Of a stretch of DNA of 64,000 nt, positions 1 to 13,183 are shown in pieces; within the stretch, counting starts at the first letter, position 1; every line of letters begins with the position of its first letter. A model generated the notes under the pieces. It was not told the DNA's origin and did no database searches. It was given only the letters and a program-made list of their open reading frames with translations. A program made the translations under genes and the position numbers. Source of the stretch: Distichodus sexfasciatus (Eukaryota; Chordata; Actinopteri; Characiformes; Distichodontidae); assembly GCA_032718565.1 (NCBI GenBank), contig JAVGVS010000023.1:3554548-3618547 (forward strand), written 5' to 3'.

Positions 1-2310
1 TTGCACACTGCATTTAGTATTGCATTTGAATCTGAAAGCCTGACCTGAGTTACTTCAGATGAAAAGGGAATCTGGATGTCTCATGTGCAACAAAAAAATC
101 CGACTTTCTTTGAACCTCTTCAATTTTCCACCTCATCATATTTCCGGCGGTTTCATGAGATTTTTTTTTGATCCCCTGCCACTGGTTTGCTTAGTCTGCT
201 TGCGCTTTTGTGACACTGCCTAGTGTGAAAAGCATTATATAAATGATTGGAACTGTAATTTCAGCATGAATTTGCTGCGCTTGGCCTCTCCTTTGAGTTG
301 CAATGAGGTAGTGAGGTCAGAATCAATGGCTGTTTAAAACCAGCCTTGCCACATAAAGATTCTTGCTAACCTCTATATTTACATCAGGTTTTGTTTCCAG
401 TGTTACCAGTGAAAACTGATTAATAAACTCATTTTACTCATTTTGACTATTCTGATTATGTCAGTGTATCACATTATATCTTCATGCCTGAAGTATTAAC
501 ATATTTCCCTAAAGAGTAAATGTTTAATACAATATAATATAGTCATATATACAGTCCATATATAATATATTTTAATTTCATATATTTATTATTTAATATG
601 ACAAAACGAATGATCTGCTGACTGTTTTCTCCAGAATAACATTCTCCATCAAAATGTTGCCAAAAACAAAAAAAAAATCATGCAAATGCATTAATTTGCC
701 TAAAGTTAATTTGGTCCCAGAGTATAATTTAAATTCTAGCCTCTTGCTGCTTTGCCAATTGAAGGCTGCAAAGACAAAAGAATCAGGACACATTCTAAAG
801 GTGGTGGGGACAATATCTGGGACATGCAATCATTTTATACCCTGATGAATTAGAAGGTTTGGCTAACTCAACAAGGCCTGTGTAATAAGTGACAGTTTGT
901 TCAGAATATTTGGCTCGTGTAGCTGTAAGGAAACTCCTGGTCCTGATTTTTATTCCCTTTACAATGTCAAAAAAGTCAAAATTCCTCCCCCTCTGAGATT
1001 TGTGCCAAATTCTTCAGTGGTTAAATGATTGATGTTGCATTAGTGAAAATGTGAGTGCACGTCCAATCTTCCCATGACCAGTGAACATATGGCAATGTTA
1101 TATATTCAGATATATGCATGATTAATGATGTTATGGTTCTGTTTTTTCATGGCTGGTCTGCCCGTGATTGAAGGAGGAAGCCAGAGGCTGTCCATGGTGC
1201 TGAAATATCATATAACCGTACATTTTGGTACAGTGTACATTAATTATTTTAATAAATAAAAACTATATTTGCAGCCCAAGACATAACGAGCAAGCAGAGA
1301 TCCAGAATTTTTGATGCAGTTTTAAATCTATAGCTTCAAAACTTTTCTTTCATCCTTCTACCCCTTCACTAATCCTTTCTCTTGGTATTACTCAAGCAAT
1401 AAACATTAAATCAGCTAGACATCCACCAAGAAGGGTCAGAGGTTGTCTCAGAATATATGGCCTAATGTCTCATTTGCTTTGCTTGTCTTCTTCAACCTAA
1501 GAGGCATTAAACCTAGAGAACTATCAACCCTATCATACATGAATTATTATCCACTTAGTAAAAGTCTATGGATGGTTGAATGCTCAAGTTCACCCCATGC
1601 TTGAAAGGGTTAAACAGTTAACTCAAAGTAAATAAAGTGGGAAAAAAAACATGCTGCTGAGCACAAATATACCAATCTTCTGGAATTTATTCCTAGACAA
1701 GCTCCATGTTCTTTTCAAATTGACTTTGCTGTTCCAAATTAAAGTTTGCTCACAAACTTGACCTTGTATTAAGAAGTCAAAACTTTACAACCACCTGCAT
1801 AATATGCTGTTGCTCCTCTGTGTGCTGCCAAAATAGGTTGCCTGGGGAAAAAGTGAGAGTTTTCATTTTGTTTCTGGTATAAGGGAATTGGAGAATTATA
1901 TTAATACATATGTTGTGTTATATCTGCAAATGCAGATTCTTCTACTGAACCCAAGGTATGCTCAGGTGAAGTGAAACTAAGTCAATCTGGACCATCAGTA
2001 CCACAAACTCATCAGTGATAGAGGTCAATAAATGTCATATAACACTGTTAAGGCCACTGTAACACAAATTTCATGATGGTGACCAATGTAACATGAGCCA
2101 GAGTGCATCAAACCCTGATTAGCCATAACAACAGCCAGAGTGCCCTTGCTAAGCACTATACCAGGGGTTTGTAGTAGTTGAGTAATTGTACTGTGTTACT
2201 GCACTTATATTATTATGAGCAGTTTGCTCTTGGGCTAAGTGTTATCAAAAAGAACAATTTTCGCTCCCTGCTTAACCTCAATTATCATTAAAGTAATGCA
2301 TTTTTCTCCA
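1..2310. other. upstream AT-rich non-coding sequence
   Basis: No exon with coding character or splice pair was recognised. Open frames here are short and read through AT-rich sequence. The only notable site is the RE1-like motif at 1184-1204. Confidence 0.6.
1184..1204 (-). promoter_or_regulatory. RE1/NRSE-like site (REST/NRSF binding motif)
   Basis: Read on the minus strand, the site contains TTCAGCACCATGGACAGC, identical to the REST consensus over those 18 bases; of the full 21-base consensus 19 match. It lies 23 kb upstream of the atp1a3 start. REST represses neuronal genes in non-neuronal cells, which suits a neuron-type alpha-3 pump, but an unseen neighbour beyond the left edge is an equally good target. 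Confidence 0.75.
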
Positions 2311-2317
2311 GTACACT

Positions 2318-2560
2318 TCACAGAGTAATGGTCAGGGAGTTGGCTCCATGATCAGATGGTGACTGGTTCAATCCCAGAGTACCACTGAGGGACTCAGGAG
2401 CAAGGTATCGTACCCTAGCACTGCTACCTGGATGCTGCCAGAAAGCTGTCCACTTGTTCTTTCATGGTTGGGTCAAACACAGAGGTCATATTTTGTTGTG
2501 CTGCATTGTGTGCTGTGCTGTGGTGGGTTCACAATGACAAATGATCACTCACTCACTTAA
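2318..2560 (+). repeat. tRNA-derived SINE, family A, copy 1
   Basis: This family starts with a tRNA-like head: an A-box-like AGTAATGGTCAGGGAG and a B-box-like GGTTCAATCCC. It continues with TACCACTGAGG, CTCAtGAGCAAGGTACC and a tail similar to GCAGAGGTCATATTT and TTCACAATGACAAAT. This copy is diverged in the head. Ten copies are recognised in the window. Confidence 0.8.
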
Positions 2561-2637
2561 AACACCCGTTTTTAAGACACATTTTGTTCTTAAAATATAC
2601 TTACACACTTTTCACTAGAATCCTTACATTCACTAAT

Positions 2638-2746
2638 GCTTTCAAAGTCAAAGTCAACTTTATTGTCATCTCTGCTATATACTGTACAAGTATGCACAGA
2701 GACGAGACGACGTGGCTCCAGTTTTAACGGCATACAGAACAAAGAA
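2638..2746 (-). repeat. retroelement 3'-end fragment, copy 1 (inverted)
   Basis: On the minus strand it reads TTAAAACTGGAGCCACGTCG, then GTCTCGTCTCTGTGCATAC, ending in GTTGACTTTGACTTTG. The same sequence recurs on the plus strand at 3344-3716. The tail of short GACTTT repeats resembles a non-LTR element 3' end; the family was not identified. Confidence 0.55.
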
Positions 2747-3343
2747 GGCAGAGAGAGACGATTAGGATATATGTGGTATTGTGCTTACAATTTGGTCTAA
2801 GAGTTGTCTTTACAATTAATGTGCATAAGATCTGTAATAATTTCAATATGAAAAAGTTTCTTATTTGAGGTTCGTCTTTAGGTTAGAACAGAATTTACGA
2901 ATGGTGAAGATTGCGCAAATAGTCTTGCATGCCTGTTTGTGCTAAACATTAGCTTATTGAGTGTTCTTCAGTTCTAGAGTTGTCTAATATTACGCTATAT
3001 TAATGGCTTAACGTTTTTAAGCCATTTATGTTTAAGGTTTAAAAAAAAAAGGTAAAACTTAATAAAAAATTGGTGAATGAGGCCCATTTTCTTTTGGAAA
3101 CTTACATAAGGGGTGATATCGCCACCTGCAGGCTGAGGGTACCTAATCCCATACTTTGAATTCATATAACACGCAAACATGTTCTGGTTATTCTGTGTCT
3201 GTATGTTGGTGATTCTTGATACAGTCTGGTCTTCATTCAAATAAAGGGATGTCAAATTTGACCATATTTGAAAGCATATACCTTAAAGCAAAGTAAAATT
3301 TTGTCTAATCTTCAATGCAAGTCCTCATCAAATGACCGTTGAT

Positions 3344-3716
3344 ACAACACTGCAATAATAATTTTTGCACTGCCGCTACTTATTTGCACAAATATCGAAC
3401 ACTGAATGGATAAATAGATAACTGTTATAACCTCTTGCACAGCCAGTGTAAAAGTCAATTTCCACTTTGTAGGCAATACTGCATCCTCACTGTCTCTCTA
3501 TCTACCTCTACCTCTATTTTTATTCTAGGTTAAAGTTATATTTATTATTCCATGTCTAGTTTAAAATGTATATTTTGTACTCTATTTGTATATTGTTTAT
3601 TCCATTTGCCTTATTTGTTCTTTGTTCCCTAGTTCCTACTGCACTGTTAAAACTGGAGCCACGTCGTCTCGTCTCTCTATGTATCTGTACAGTATATAGC
3701 ATTTGACTTTGAAGTA
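3344..3716 (+). repeat. retroelement 3'-end fragment, copy 2
   Basis: A longer plus-strand copy of the element at 2638-2746. It holds TTGCACTGCCGCTACTTATT-type sequence, then AAAACTGGAGCCACGTCGTC and the GCATTTGACTTTGAAGT tail. The two copies form an inverted pair about 600 bp apart. Confidence 0.55.
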
Positions 3717-4820
3717 AGACACTTTGAATACTGTTAACATCAAATACTTTAATACTTTTTCTCAAGTACAGTTCTAATGGATGACTTTCAGTGCGGTATG
3801 GATTTCAATTACTGCCCTTAATTTGGTATACGTACCTACGATGGCCTTGTAAGAGTTAGAACTGGTCCTAGAGACAGAGAAAGAAGGTCACAGAATTCTG
3901 CTTTCCTTTGAATCAAATGGATGCCAAGGTACATTATGTGTATTATTTACCTTAAGAAAGGAATGGTTTTCTCACCACTGAGTTCATGGTGCTGTTTAAT
4001 GTGCTCATCATTAAAATTACGTGCCTTTTTTAACCCCATTAACCAGTAACTTTCGTTCATACCCAACTTTTTGACATTTTGCTTCAATGAGTCTTGTGTC
4101 ATTTCCCCTTCGAAGAACAGTCACTTAAAAGTGTTGAATTCTGTCCTTGGCAGGTCAGAACTGTTTTGGAAGTAGATGAAGAATAAGCACCAATAATAAA
4201 TAATAATGCCTTGGAAATGCAGAACAATTACACAGCAAGACGACACGTAAATGATTTAAACCAAGTCTAAAAAGAAAGCAAAATGAAAGAGAGTAAAATT
4301 AATCGAACATAATGAAATAAAAGAATGAAAAATAACACTGCTATAACAAATCAAGTGGTGGTATAAGCAGGACTGAATAAACATCTGAGCATTTAAAGAT
4401 TGTGTGTGATGAATATGGCTGGGCAAAGCATTTCATAACCTAGAGGCACAGGAAGAAAAAGGCCTATCTCACGTTTAGTCTGGCATTTGGTGATGAGAAT
4501 GAGATTTGTACTGAGTGAGCAATGTCATGAATGGCTTTACATATGACATGTTAATGGAAAGTTGAATTTCCTAAGATGGAACTGCTGTGGTCATACAAAG
4601 AGTACACAAGCAGCACAGGTTTGGAGTCTTTTGAGTGAGGTAAAGGGTAAACCAAAGCAGGGGTCATTCCATCTGTTGCTAATAAATGCCTGGATAAGCT
4701 TTTCAGCATCTGGAGTTAAGATGTGTGGATGTAGTCCAGAGATAATGAGTAAGTGAACAGAGGTGCTACGCAGATTTTTATTGTGAGTGTTAAAGGCTTA
4801 ACGTCAAATATAACACCCAT

Positions 4821-5070
4821 GGAGCAGTTGGTAGCATAATGGTTAAGGGGTTGGCCCTGTGATCAGTGGGTCGTCGATTCAAGTCCTGGACCGGTAAAGG
4901 TACCACTGAGGAACTCATGAGCAAATACTCCCCAAATACTCCTTCCTGGGTGCTGCCAAAAAGCTGCCCACTGCTTCTACAAAAATGTGTCAAATGCAGA
5001 GGTCATATTTGGTTGTTGTGTACTTGTGTGCTGCGCTGTGTTCACAAAGACAAATAATCATTCACCTAAA
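4821..5070 (+). repeat. tRNA-derived SINE, family A, copy 2 (near full length)
   Basis: GGAGCAGTTGGTAGCATAAT, with A-box-like TAGCATAATGGTTAAGGGG and B-box-like TTCAAGTCC, then AAAGGTACCACTGAGGAACT and the tail TTCACAAAGACAAATAATCA. Short open frames in this stretch are SINE sequence, not genes. Confidence 0.85.
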
Positions 5071-5815
5071 TTCATGTTACTGGCATGAGCAGTTACCAGA
5101 GTGCAGTCAAAAGCCAAGTCAGGTCAGTGACTTCAGTTTTACAGGTGTTAAGCTGTTCAAATGTAGTTTGTAGTTTATATCACTCATTCTACTGCATGGA
5201 GGCTTGTTTCTGAATTGTTCTCAGATGTCTGGTTTGATGTTTCTGCAAGTTATTGCTGATATTATAAGGCTTTGAAATATAACTGAATAAATGTTCCAAA
5301 GTTTTCTCACAATCACTGTTTCAGTGTTGGGAAGTTCTTTTGTTCTAGAGCTTGGTTCAGGGGAAATGAGGGAAAACACAGCTCAGTAAAGCCTGTAATG
5401 TGGATTTGCTCTAAAACAAGTTGCGATTATGAGTTCCCGTTATTTGGACTTGTGCTTATGAGACCTCAGGGATCCGCAGGCCATCCTCACGCCGGCCAAA
5501 GCAGTGATGCCTAAAGGCTTGATTATATAGAGGTTTCATGGAACAAAATGAAACAGATTTTTTTCCCATTTCTTGCTGGTGTCGCTTGCTGCTATATTCC
5601 CTTAGAGAACACAGGCTTAAAATGAAACTGTTTGTTTTGTGTCAGGCTTAAGGAGTGAAGCACGCTACAGCTTAATGGACAATTCAAAGAAAGGCCACAA
5701 AGTCATCTGCTTTTAACATCTTAAAACACCCCGAGGGCTCACAAGCAAGGCGTTTGGTTTGAAGGGGTTCAGTCTGTACGAAAAAGTACAAAAAAGCTGT
5801 AGAGCATTACATCAA

Positions 5816-5842
5816 TCTCTCTCTCTCTCTCTCTCTCTCTCT
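5816..5842 (+). repeat. (CT)n microsatellite
   Basis: An uninterrupted CT run of about 27 nt in non-coding DNA. The surrounding 5070-6790 shows no gene. Confidence 0.95.
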
Positions 5843-6090
5843 TCAAAGTAGTGGAGATACTGTGAGTTATGAATGTTTCTGTTATATAAGCTATGATAAT
5901 ACAAGATGAATAAACCAAAGTATTCACTTTGACAAAATCTTAATCTGAACTCTTTTCTCATATTTTATTGAATGCATTGTTAATATATGCCAACAAACTC
6001 CATACCAAACTGAAAATATGTGCAAGAACATCTCCATCAAGATAAACAACACAAACTTTTGCAGGACAACAGTCAGCCTGAGAAAGCATG

Positions 6091-6138
6091 TAGTATTTCA
6101 CACAGTGCAACGGCCTAGTATTTCACACAGTGCAACGG
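6091..6138 (+). repeat. 25-bp tandem duplication
   Basis: TAGTATTTCACACAGTGCAA followed by CGG occurs twice without mismatch, at 6091 and 6116. This is a recent local duplication. Confidence 0.9.
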
Positions 6139-6795
6139 AAAATGTGATTAAAAAGACCAGATGAATTCCTATTGATGCTCAAAATCCCATTCTACTTTTT
6201 GATTTAGCCCATTCAAGCATAAACTATAATTCACTAAGAGAAAACATATTAATGGTATTCAACTCAAGTGGACAGCATGAACAAAAGGGTTAGACAGTGT
6301 GCTAGGTTAAAATGGGCACTCTAACTGACCAGCAGCTAAAAGGTTCAATAGACTGCATCATGGTTTAAAGGAATTTTACCTTCCAGGCACCTGCAATGTC
6401 CTTTGGTATATATGAAGTTAAGCCTAATGTTGGTCTTTAATGCACATCATCCATCTTCTCACAGGAAATATTTTCAGATTATATTAAATGACTAGTGCTT
6501 AGAATTCCTGCAGAAGATTGAATATGTTATGTTAGATGGAATAACCAAACACAAATAATAGACCCCAAAATAAGCTAATACTGCGTTAATTTGTCACACA
6601 AACCACATAATGCTCACAGAATTATAGGAAAATTAATAAAATAGTACACAAAATCCCTTTTATTTACACACCTTTTAGGTGTCATCCATTTGGCTGATGT
6701 TGGAACACTTGCACAATTATCTGTTCTTAATAATAACCTACATTTTTCATTATTTTATTTTTAATAAATATGTATCCTATATGTTTCTATAGTAA

Positions 6796-7010
6796 GGGCA
6801 GCATGGTGGTGCAGTGGTTAGCGAGAAGGTCCTGGGTTCGACTCAAGGGTTGGCCGTGGGGCCTTTCTGTGTGGAGTTTGCATGCTCTCCCCATGTTCGT
6901 GTGGGCTCCTCCGGGTGCTCCGGTTTACTCCCACAGTCCAAAAGCATGCACTGTTTTTTAACTGGCAACTCTAAACGGACCACCGTAAGGTGTGAGTGTG
7001 TCTGTTGGCG
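6796..7010 (+). repeat. tRNA-derived SINE, family B (DANA/HE1-like), copy 1
   Basis: A tRNA-like head (TGGTGCAGTGGTTAGC and GTCCTGGGTTCGACTC) followed by the classic fish SINE body CTGTGTGGAGTTTGCATG, TCCGGGTGCTCCGGTTT and CCACAGTCCAAAAGCATGCA. The family label rests on these phrases from memory. Confidence 0.8.
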
Positions 7011-7072
7011 GAAAATATAGAGTTTTGTCCATGTTAGGTTAGAGGGTTTGTTTCGCTTTAAAGTGAGATATA

Positions 7073-7604
7073 CAGTACTGTGCAAAAGTTTTAGGCAGGT
7101 GTGAAAAAACGCTGTAAACAAAGAATGCTTTCAAAAATGGAAGTGTTAATCATTTATTTTCATCAATCAACAAAATGCAGTGAATGAACAAAAGAGAAAT
7201 CTAAATCAAATCAATATTTGGTGTGACCACCCTTTGCCTTCAAAACAGCATCAATTCTTCTAGGTACACTTGCACACAGTTTTTGAAGGAACTCGACTGA
7301 TAGGTTGTTCCAAACATCTTGGAGAACTAACCACAGATCTATAATCCTATAATTCTACAAAATAATATGACTATAATCCTACAAAATCCCTGACTTTGTG
7401 CAAGTGTACCTATAAGAATTGATTCTGGTTTGAAGGCAAAAGGTAGTAACACCAAATATTGATTTGATTTAGATTTTTCTTTTGCTCGCTCACTTTGCAT
7501 TTTGTAAATTGATTTAAAAAAAAGCAATCATTATTTATATTTCTGAAAGCATTCTTTGTTTACAGCATTTTTTCACACCTGCCTAAAACTTTTGCACAGT
7601 ACTG
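7073..7604 (+). mobile_element. non-autonomous Tc1/mariner element, copy 1
   Basis: The terminal inverted repeats begin CAGTACTGTGCAAAAGTTTT and end with its complement, flanked by TA on both sides (7071-7072 and 7605-7606). The two halves are imperfectly complementary over most of their length, so the whole is a long palindrome. No transposase frame remains. A closely similar copy in the same orientation lies at 49652-50195. Confidence 0.88.
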
Positions 7605-7609
7605 TATGT

Positions 7610-9630
7610 CCATTTAAAGCAGCTGTACTCAGGACTACTAAAAACAATAAAGTTATTCTTGCTGCTACCACACTGGACAGCTCACCTGTTCACTCTCTAA
7701 AATTACATTAAAGTTGTATGTGAGGGGAGGCCGAATACCTGTTAATAAAATCCAACAGATGGCGCCCTATCGCTGTCTTCTCTTGTCTTTAAATGACGCA
7801 TTTCACGTTGTGCAGAACATTTCTTCATTATCGTCCTGAACCGGTGGTATTCTTGTGTTGAAAAACGAGCGAGCAAAAACACGACAAGACGCCCAACAAT
7901 GAGCCGTAGGGGAGGTGCGATAATCTCCGCAGCACCTTCTTCTCCAAACAGACTGTGCGTGGGGCCCTGATATGGCGATGCACGTCAAGGTCATTCCTCG
8001 GCGTTAAATACAGCTCTACTTTCTCACAAAAAAGAAACTATTTGTTGTATTGGTCTTAACAAATATAATCTCGCTGACAATAGCTTACTGAATAGCCTAC
8101 GCTAATATGGGAAACGTTCAGAAGAGAGAAAATCGTTTGGTTACCAGCTGATTTAGAATCAGATTTACTCTTGGCTCCTCACTGAGGATGGTTGTCACTG
8201 CCCCTAAGGGCTGCTCTAAGAACAGGGTTTTCTCTATAGCAGCCACCACATCCTGTGGGGAAATTGGACTGAGGCTGGCCCCGAGCTCCCTGTGGAATGG
8301 TGAATAAATTTGAGCTTCATTGTGAGCTGTGTTCCCTCCCTACGCCCTTTCTGATGTCTCTTTTAGTTTTGCTTAATTCACATGCTGTGCATTGAGTAGA
8401 ATGTAAGCTTAAATATTCTGCTTTTTTCATTGTTGGGCATAGACATTTTGTTTTCTTTACACTGGTGTAGTCTTCTGAAGTGGTTACTTCCTGAATGACT
8501 GTCAAACAATACAGTTCTTTTTCACAATTTTTTCATTTGATAAATGTATGCTGTGCTAAATGTGCTTTTTTAAAAAAGCATTTTTGAAGATGGTTGGTAA
8601 ACACCAAAAAGGTGTGAAGTCAAAGTCAAAAGAAGGTGTTTGACTTGTAACCTCCTCATGCAGGTGACCATTTTAGCAAACGTCAATCCTAGAATTCCAA
8701 GGGTAGGACAATGTCTTTGGTGGCAATGCCACCTCATTTCTGTATCTTTTCATATTTATCTCCATCTTTTATCTTTACCTCTCCCTCACCGCTTCATTTT
8801 TTCTTTCTCTCCCCTTCTCTCTTTAACTCTTTCTCACTGTTATATACATACAAACCACACGCACAATTAGCACTCACTGTGTAGTCCCTTCGCTCTCACT
8901 CAGTCTTTCTGGTTTTAAGCATTGTTACATCCTGAGCTCTGTCTTTCTCTCATCCATTGTTCTCCATCAATCATGGCACCCCCAATACCCCCCACCCTCC
9001 ATTTTCTTAGCAACCAATGTGGTAGCGACATTGATAAGCCATTTCCATGGAAACTGCGCAGCAACCGAGTGGCTCCTCGCAGCCAATGGGAGCGTCTGGG
9101 CCTTGGGCTCTTCTCCAATTACATTTTTTTGGTGAGCTGGGCCTACCAAGACAAATGCTCAGGGAAGCATGAGCACTTACTTCCATTAAGATATATTTCA
9201 TCATTGCAGTCCCTTCAGTGTCGACCACTCCCTTGCCCCTAACACATGTACATGCATGGACAAACACATACAGACACACAATGCAATCAGTTCATGATTC
9301 ACGTTAGATCTTTAAACATTTATTGAGGAAAAGGAAGGGGAAATAATAATATTTAACTTACATATTTTGACAAGTTGATCAACCATCGGTTTTGTCTTTA
9401 GTGTTGATAACAGAAAATAACAATGTATGACATCAGGATTCGTTATGTCTGCTGTTATAAGGGCTTTCGAATTCAAATTACAGTGATCTCAGGAAGGCAT
9501 GACTCACACATTTTAAGAAAAATAGCTTAAAAAGCAATGGCACTTGGATTACTAAATTGTAATTGTAAATTGTAAGATTCAAATGGTTAGGTTTGACTAA
9601 CTAGGCTGTACATATGAGATAAATATTAAC
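7610..9630. other. non-coding upstream DNA with two CpG-bearing patches
   Basis: No gene is recognised. A CpG-bearing patch lies at 7755-8010. A second patch, 8980-9170, contains several CCAAT boxes (CAACCAATG, AGCCAATGG, CTCCAATTAC) around an X-box-like ATTTCCATGGAAAC. The frames open across these patches show no recognisable protein family. Confidence 0.45.
8980..9170. promoter_or_regulatory. candidate conserved regulatory element with CCAAT boxes and X-box-like motif
   Basis: Three CCAAT-type boxes at about 9012, 9083 and 9114 surround ATTTCCATGGAAAC (9041-9054), which agrees with the RFX X-box palindrome at 11 of 14 positions. The CpG density is higher than in flanking DNA. It may be an enhancer or an unannotated promoter; no exon was found beside it. 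Confidence 0.35.
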
Positions 9631-9639
9631 CTGTTAATT

Positions 9640-9760
9640 TTGCAGTGGTGACCTAGTAGTAAGATTCATGAGGTCATGCCTGGCTGTGTCCTATCTCAAG
9701 CACTACCCACTTGACTTCAAGTTACTCCAGGGAGACTGTCTCTGTAATTAGAGCAGGGGT
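9640..9760 (+). repeat. old SINE fragment, family C
   Basis: CTCCAGGGAGACTGTCTCTG and flanking sequence match the body of the SINE at 20553-20882 (CTCCAGGAAGACTGTCCCTG), but the head is badly decayed. Confidence 0.45.
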
Positions 9761-9769
9761 TCTTGCTCT

Positions 9770-11810
9770 GCACAGATTTTTGCAGAGCCCAAAATTGGAG
9801 ATTAGCGTGTCAGTTGATTCGGGTGTGTTGTAATTGTGGAGTCTATAAAGACCAGAGGTCCATAAATACCAGGATTAGTAAACAACTTAACTAGCCAGTC
9901 TAAGTCACAAAGGAAAAGTGTGTTTGCTAATCTTTTAATCTTATTTACACTTGTGTAGAAAGATACAAATGATGTAGGCAATGGCTGGTATGGCAGGTGT
10001 AGGGATGAGGTGTGATCTTTATTAGACAAACCAAAGATTGAAAGCTCCTTCTTTTGTTTGTTTAAACATGTAAATACAGTATGTAACCTTGATAAACCCA
10101 AGACCCAAGCACAGGGGAGAGGCAGACCTAAATAATGAGAACCCCAGGTGAACCCCACATTAGGTCAAATGAACCATAGACAAGACAGGGAGGATGGGAA
10201 ATAAAGCATTGGAGAAATTCTGCTGTAAAAAATGGTGTTGTCCTCTAACTGGTGAATTCTCACCTGCCCCTTAACCTCCTTAGCTAATGTGTGGTGAGTG
10301 TACTGGCAAAGAAAGGCTGCTAGAGCATCATCCACGTGGGGCTGTGCTGCTGGTTGAAGTGTCTCCACATTGTCTCTTAAGAGCACTTTAGCTGTCTAGA
10401 AAAAGTGTTACATAAATTTAACATTCAATTATTCATTTCTTTCGCAGAAGAAAGTACAGATGAAAGGAGTGTGAACCACATATACAAGAGTGTTATCATC
10501 ATGATCGAATGCTACTGTTACTGCTACTGTTAAAACATTTCAGAGTGCATTAGTCCAATAATATTTATAGCTCAAGCAAGATGTAAGATGATCTGTGTGA
10601 GCAAAACAGAGTGAAGTGCATAAAATGGAAGATAAACCAGACAAATGGAAGAAGACACTGAACTGAAATGTCCAAAAAAAAAGAGAAACAAGATAGGGCA
10701 ATGTTCCAGGGAATAGTGGTGATTCAATTTGTCTGACAACTGATGAAAATGATAATACAGAATTCTCTCAAATTGGAAGGGAAACTTTAATGCATAATCT
10801 CACTATGAATTATGAATTAAACTTTGATTTAACAATGTGAACTTTCTATGGACATCTTAATATTTGGACCTTCCATTAACTGAGCATGCAGAGAATAACT
10901 GCATACACAGATCAGAGAAATGAATCACTGCTGTACTTGTGGAGCATAATGCAGTTTTGATTATCGAATGCCATCATTAAAGCAGTTGACCCCAAACTAC
11001 CTCCAAAGCAGTTGATTATAAAACAGTCGACTGATTACCAAGTGATTTGATTGCACAGTCTGCTTGTAGTATGACCTTGTTGCTAAGGGTTAGCGTTGTT
11101 TCCAAAACTGACTGTAGAGCCTGATTATGAAAGTTAGATACAGTGGACATCAAAGTGAATGTATCTCTATATACATGTTTATTTATGTCTGTGATCAGAT
11201 AAATTATAGGAATAATTTGGATTACAGGCAACATGCACTTAGTTGAACGAACATTCCTGTCATGATATTTACATGATCATGGTCAAGAGATCATCTTAGA
11301 GAATGACATCTCTGATTATCTGGCAGATTACGGTTTAATTCAGTACTTAAATGCTCTAAATCTGTGTCAAAAGAAATGCAGTTCCTAAATTGGGGAATTG
11401 CTTTATTTCTATTCTATTCTCTATTCTTTATTTCTGTTCCTTATTCTTTTAGTCTGATTTTTTTCAATTCTAAATTTCCTATGGGATAAATTTCAAAATC
11501 TCATATTTATTTATATTTTAAAAACCATCTTATAAAATGCATACAAACACACAATTTTTATAGTGCTTAAAAAACATCATAAACAAGTTATCTTCTACAG
11601 TGCAAGTCCAAATCAAAGCAAATTTGATCAAATAGATAGATTTGATCAAAAGTTTGAAACAACCGAAAGATTTAAATTGGGTGGCGGAAGTTGAGATTAG
11701 AATGATGATGTTAAAATTAAGGTTAGGGCATATTTAGAATTTTCAATATGTGTATTGGTAATTACACATGAATAATATGACATCTTAATTGCCCTGCTGC
11801 TCACAAACAA

Positions 11811-11846
<36 letters not shown>

Positions 11847-12146
11847 ATGCATGGATGCGTGCATGACGCTAGTGCTGCGACTCCATTCTGTGCCAGCACC
11901 AGTCATCTCTAGTCATGTGACAAGCCCGGCAGGATGTGGTCTCCTAGCAACTGCCCTCCTCCTCCCCCCCCCCTCCCCCGTCCCCCTCTCCACATTTCCC
12001 TCCATCCATTCCACCGCCGGTGCTTTCCTGTGTGCTGAGCGCATGTGGGTGTGACAAAGTAAGGCATCACAAGGTAGATATTTATAGAGCCGATGGGCAA
12101 AGTGGGGGTGAGATGTAATTTCTAAAATTATCTTCTCTGTCTCTGA

Positions 12147-12185
<39 letters not shown>

Positions 12186-13147
12186 ACACCTTTCCGTTTT
12201 GCATTTCATTCATGACAAGGTTAATGAACAAAGAGTAAGAGAAAGAGATGTGGAGGTGTGCGCGATACCGAAAGTTCATGGAAAGGAAATCTTTGACATT
12301 AGGAAGCTTTGCCATAAGTAAAGAGCTCCAAATAACATAGGAAAAATATATTTAATATTGCTACCATCAAAGGAGTTTTATTTCTAATAATAAAGGCTGG
12401 AAATCGGTGCATCAAATAAACTTCTCATCCTGGCTAAACTTGGAATGATTTGTCCTGTTGAGTACAATGCAATGACGTTTGATGTGATTTTTTAATAGAA
12501 AGGTGGGTGATGATACACTGATGCGTGTGTGTGTGTGAAGCTGGGCCTGGTTATAATTAGTAACGCTGATGAAAGTGCTAAGATTGACGATGCCGCTGTT
12601 GATTGGGGGGGCAGGGGGCGTTGCGGTAAGTGCTGGAGCATCATAGCTGTTCACTGGTGGATCGGGGCATATTATTGACTGACCTCTTTCAATGACAAAA
12701 ACGCCTCTCTTTCCCTTCCCCCCACCGTTTTTTATTCCTAAGCTTCTCAACAAAAGCAATCTGTTATATGGTGGTATGATTTAGTGTCTCTCTCTCTCTC
12801 TAGCTTCATCATGAAAAAATATTTTAACAAAAAACATTCAGAATTATGCTAGAGTTCATACCAGTGAGTGTATCAGAGAGAGAGAGTGAGTGAAGAAGTG
12901 TGTGTACTGCCCAAGCTTTATGGTGCTATACCGTTTCTCAATTTGACAGCCTATCACGTATTCCTTGTGTAAAATATTAAGTGCGTTGTTTGCTTAAGAG
13001 AGAGAGTGTGAGAGAGTGAACATGAAGGGAGGGAGGGGTCACTTCCACAACCATGCCATTTTTCTTTTCCAGCCCCTCAGCCTTTATACTATAAGCATGG
13101 CGATTATGCAACAATTGCGTAAATGGAGACAGCGAGGGATTGGGAGA

Positions 13148-13183
<36 letters not shown>

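Noticed and set aside
7797..8010. CpG-bearing patch with a 63-residue minus-strand frame
   Set aside because: No protein similarity recognised and no splice or poly(A) context, so not called a gene.
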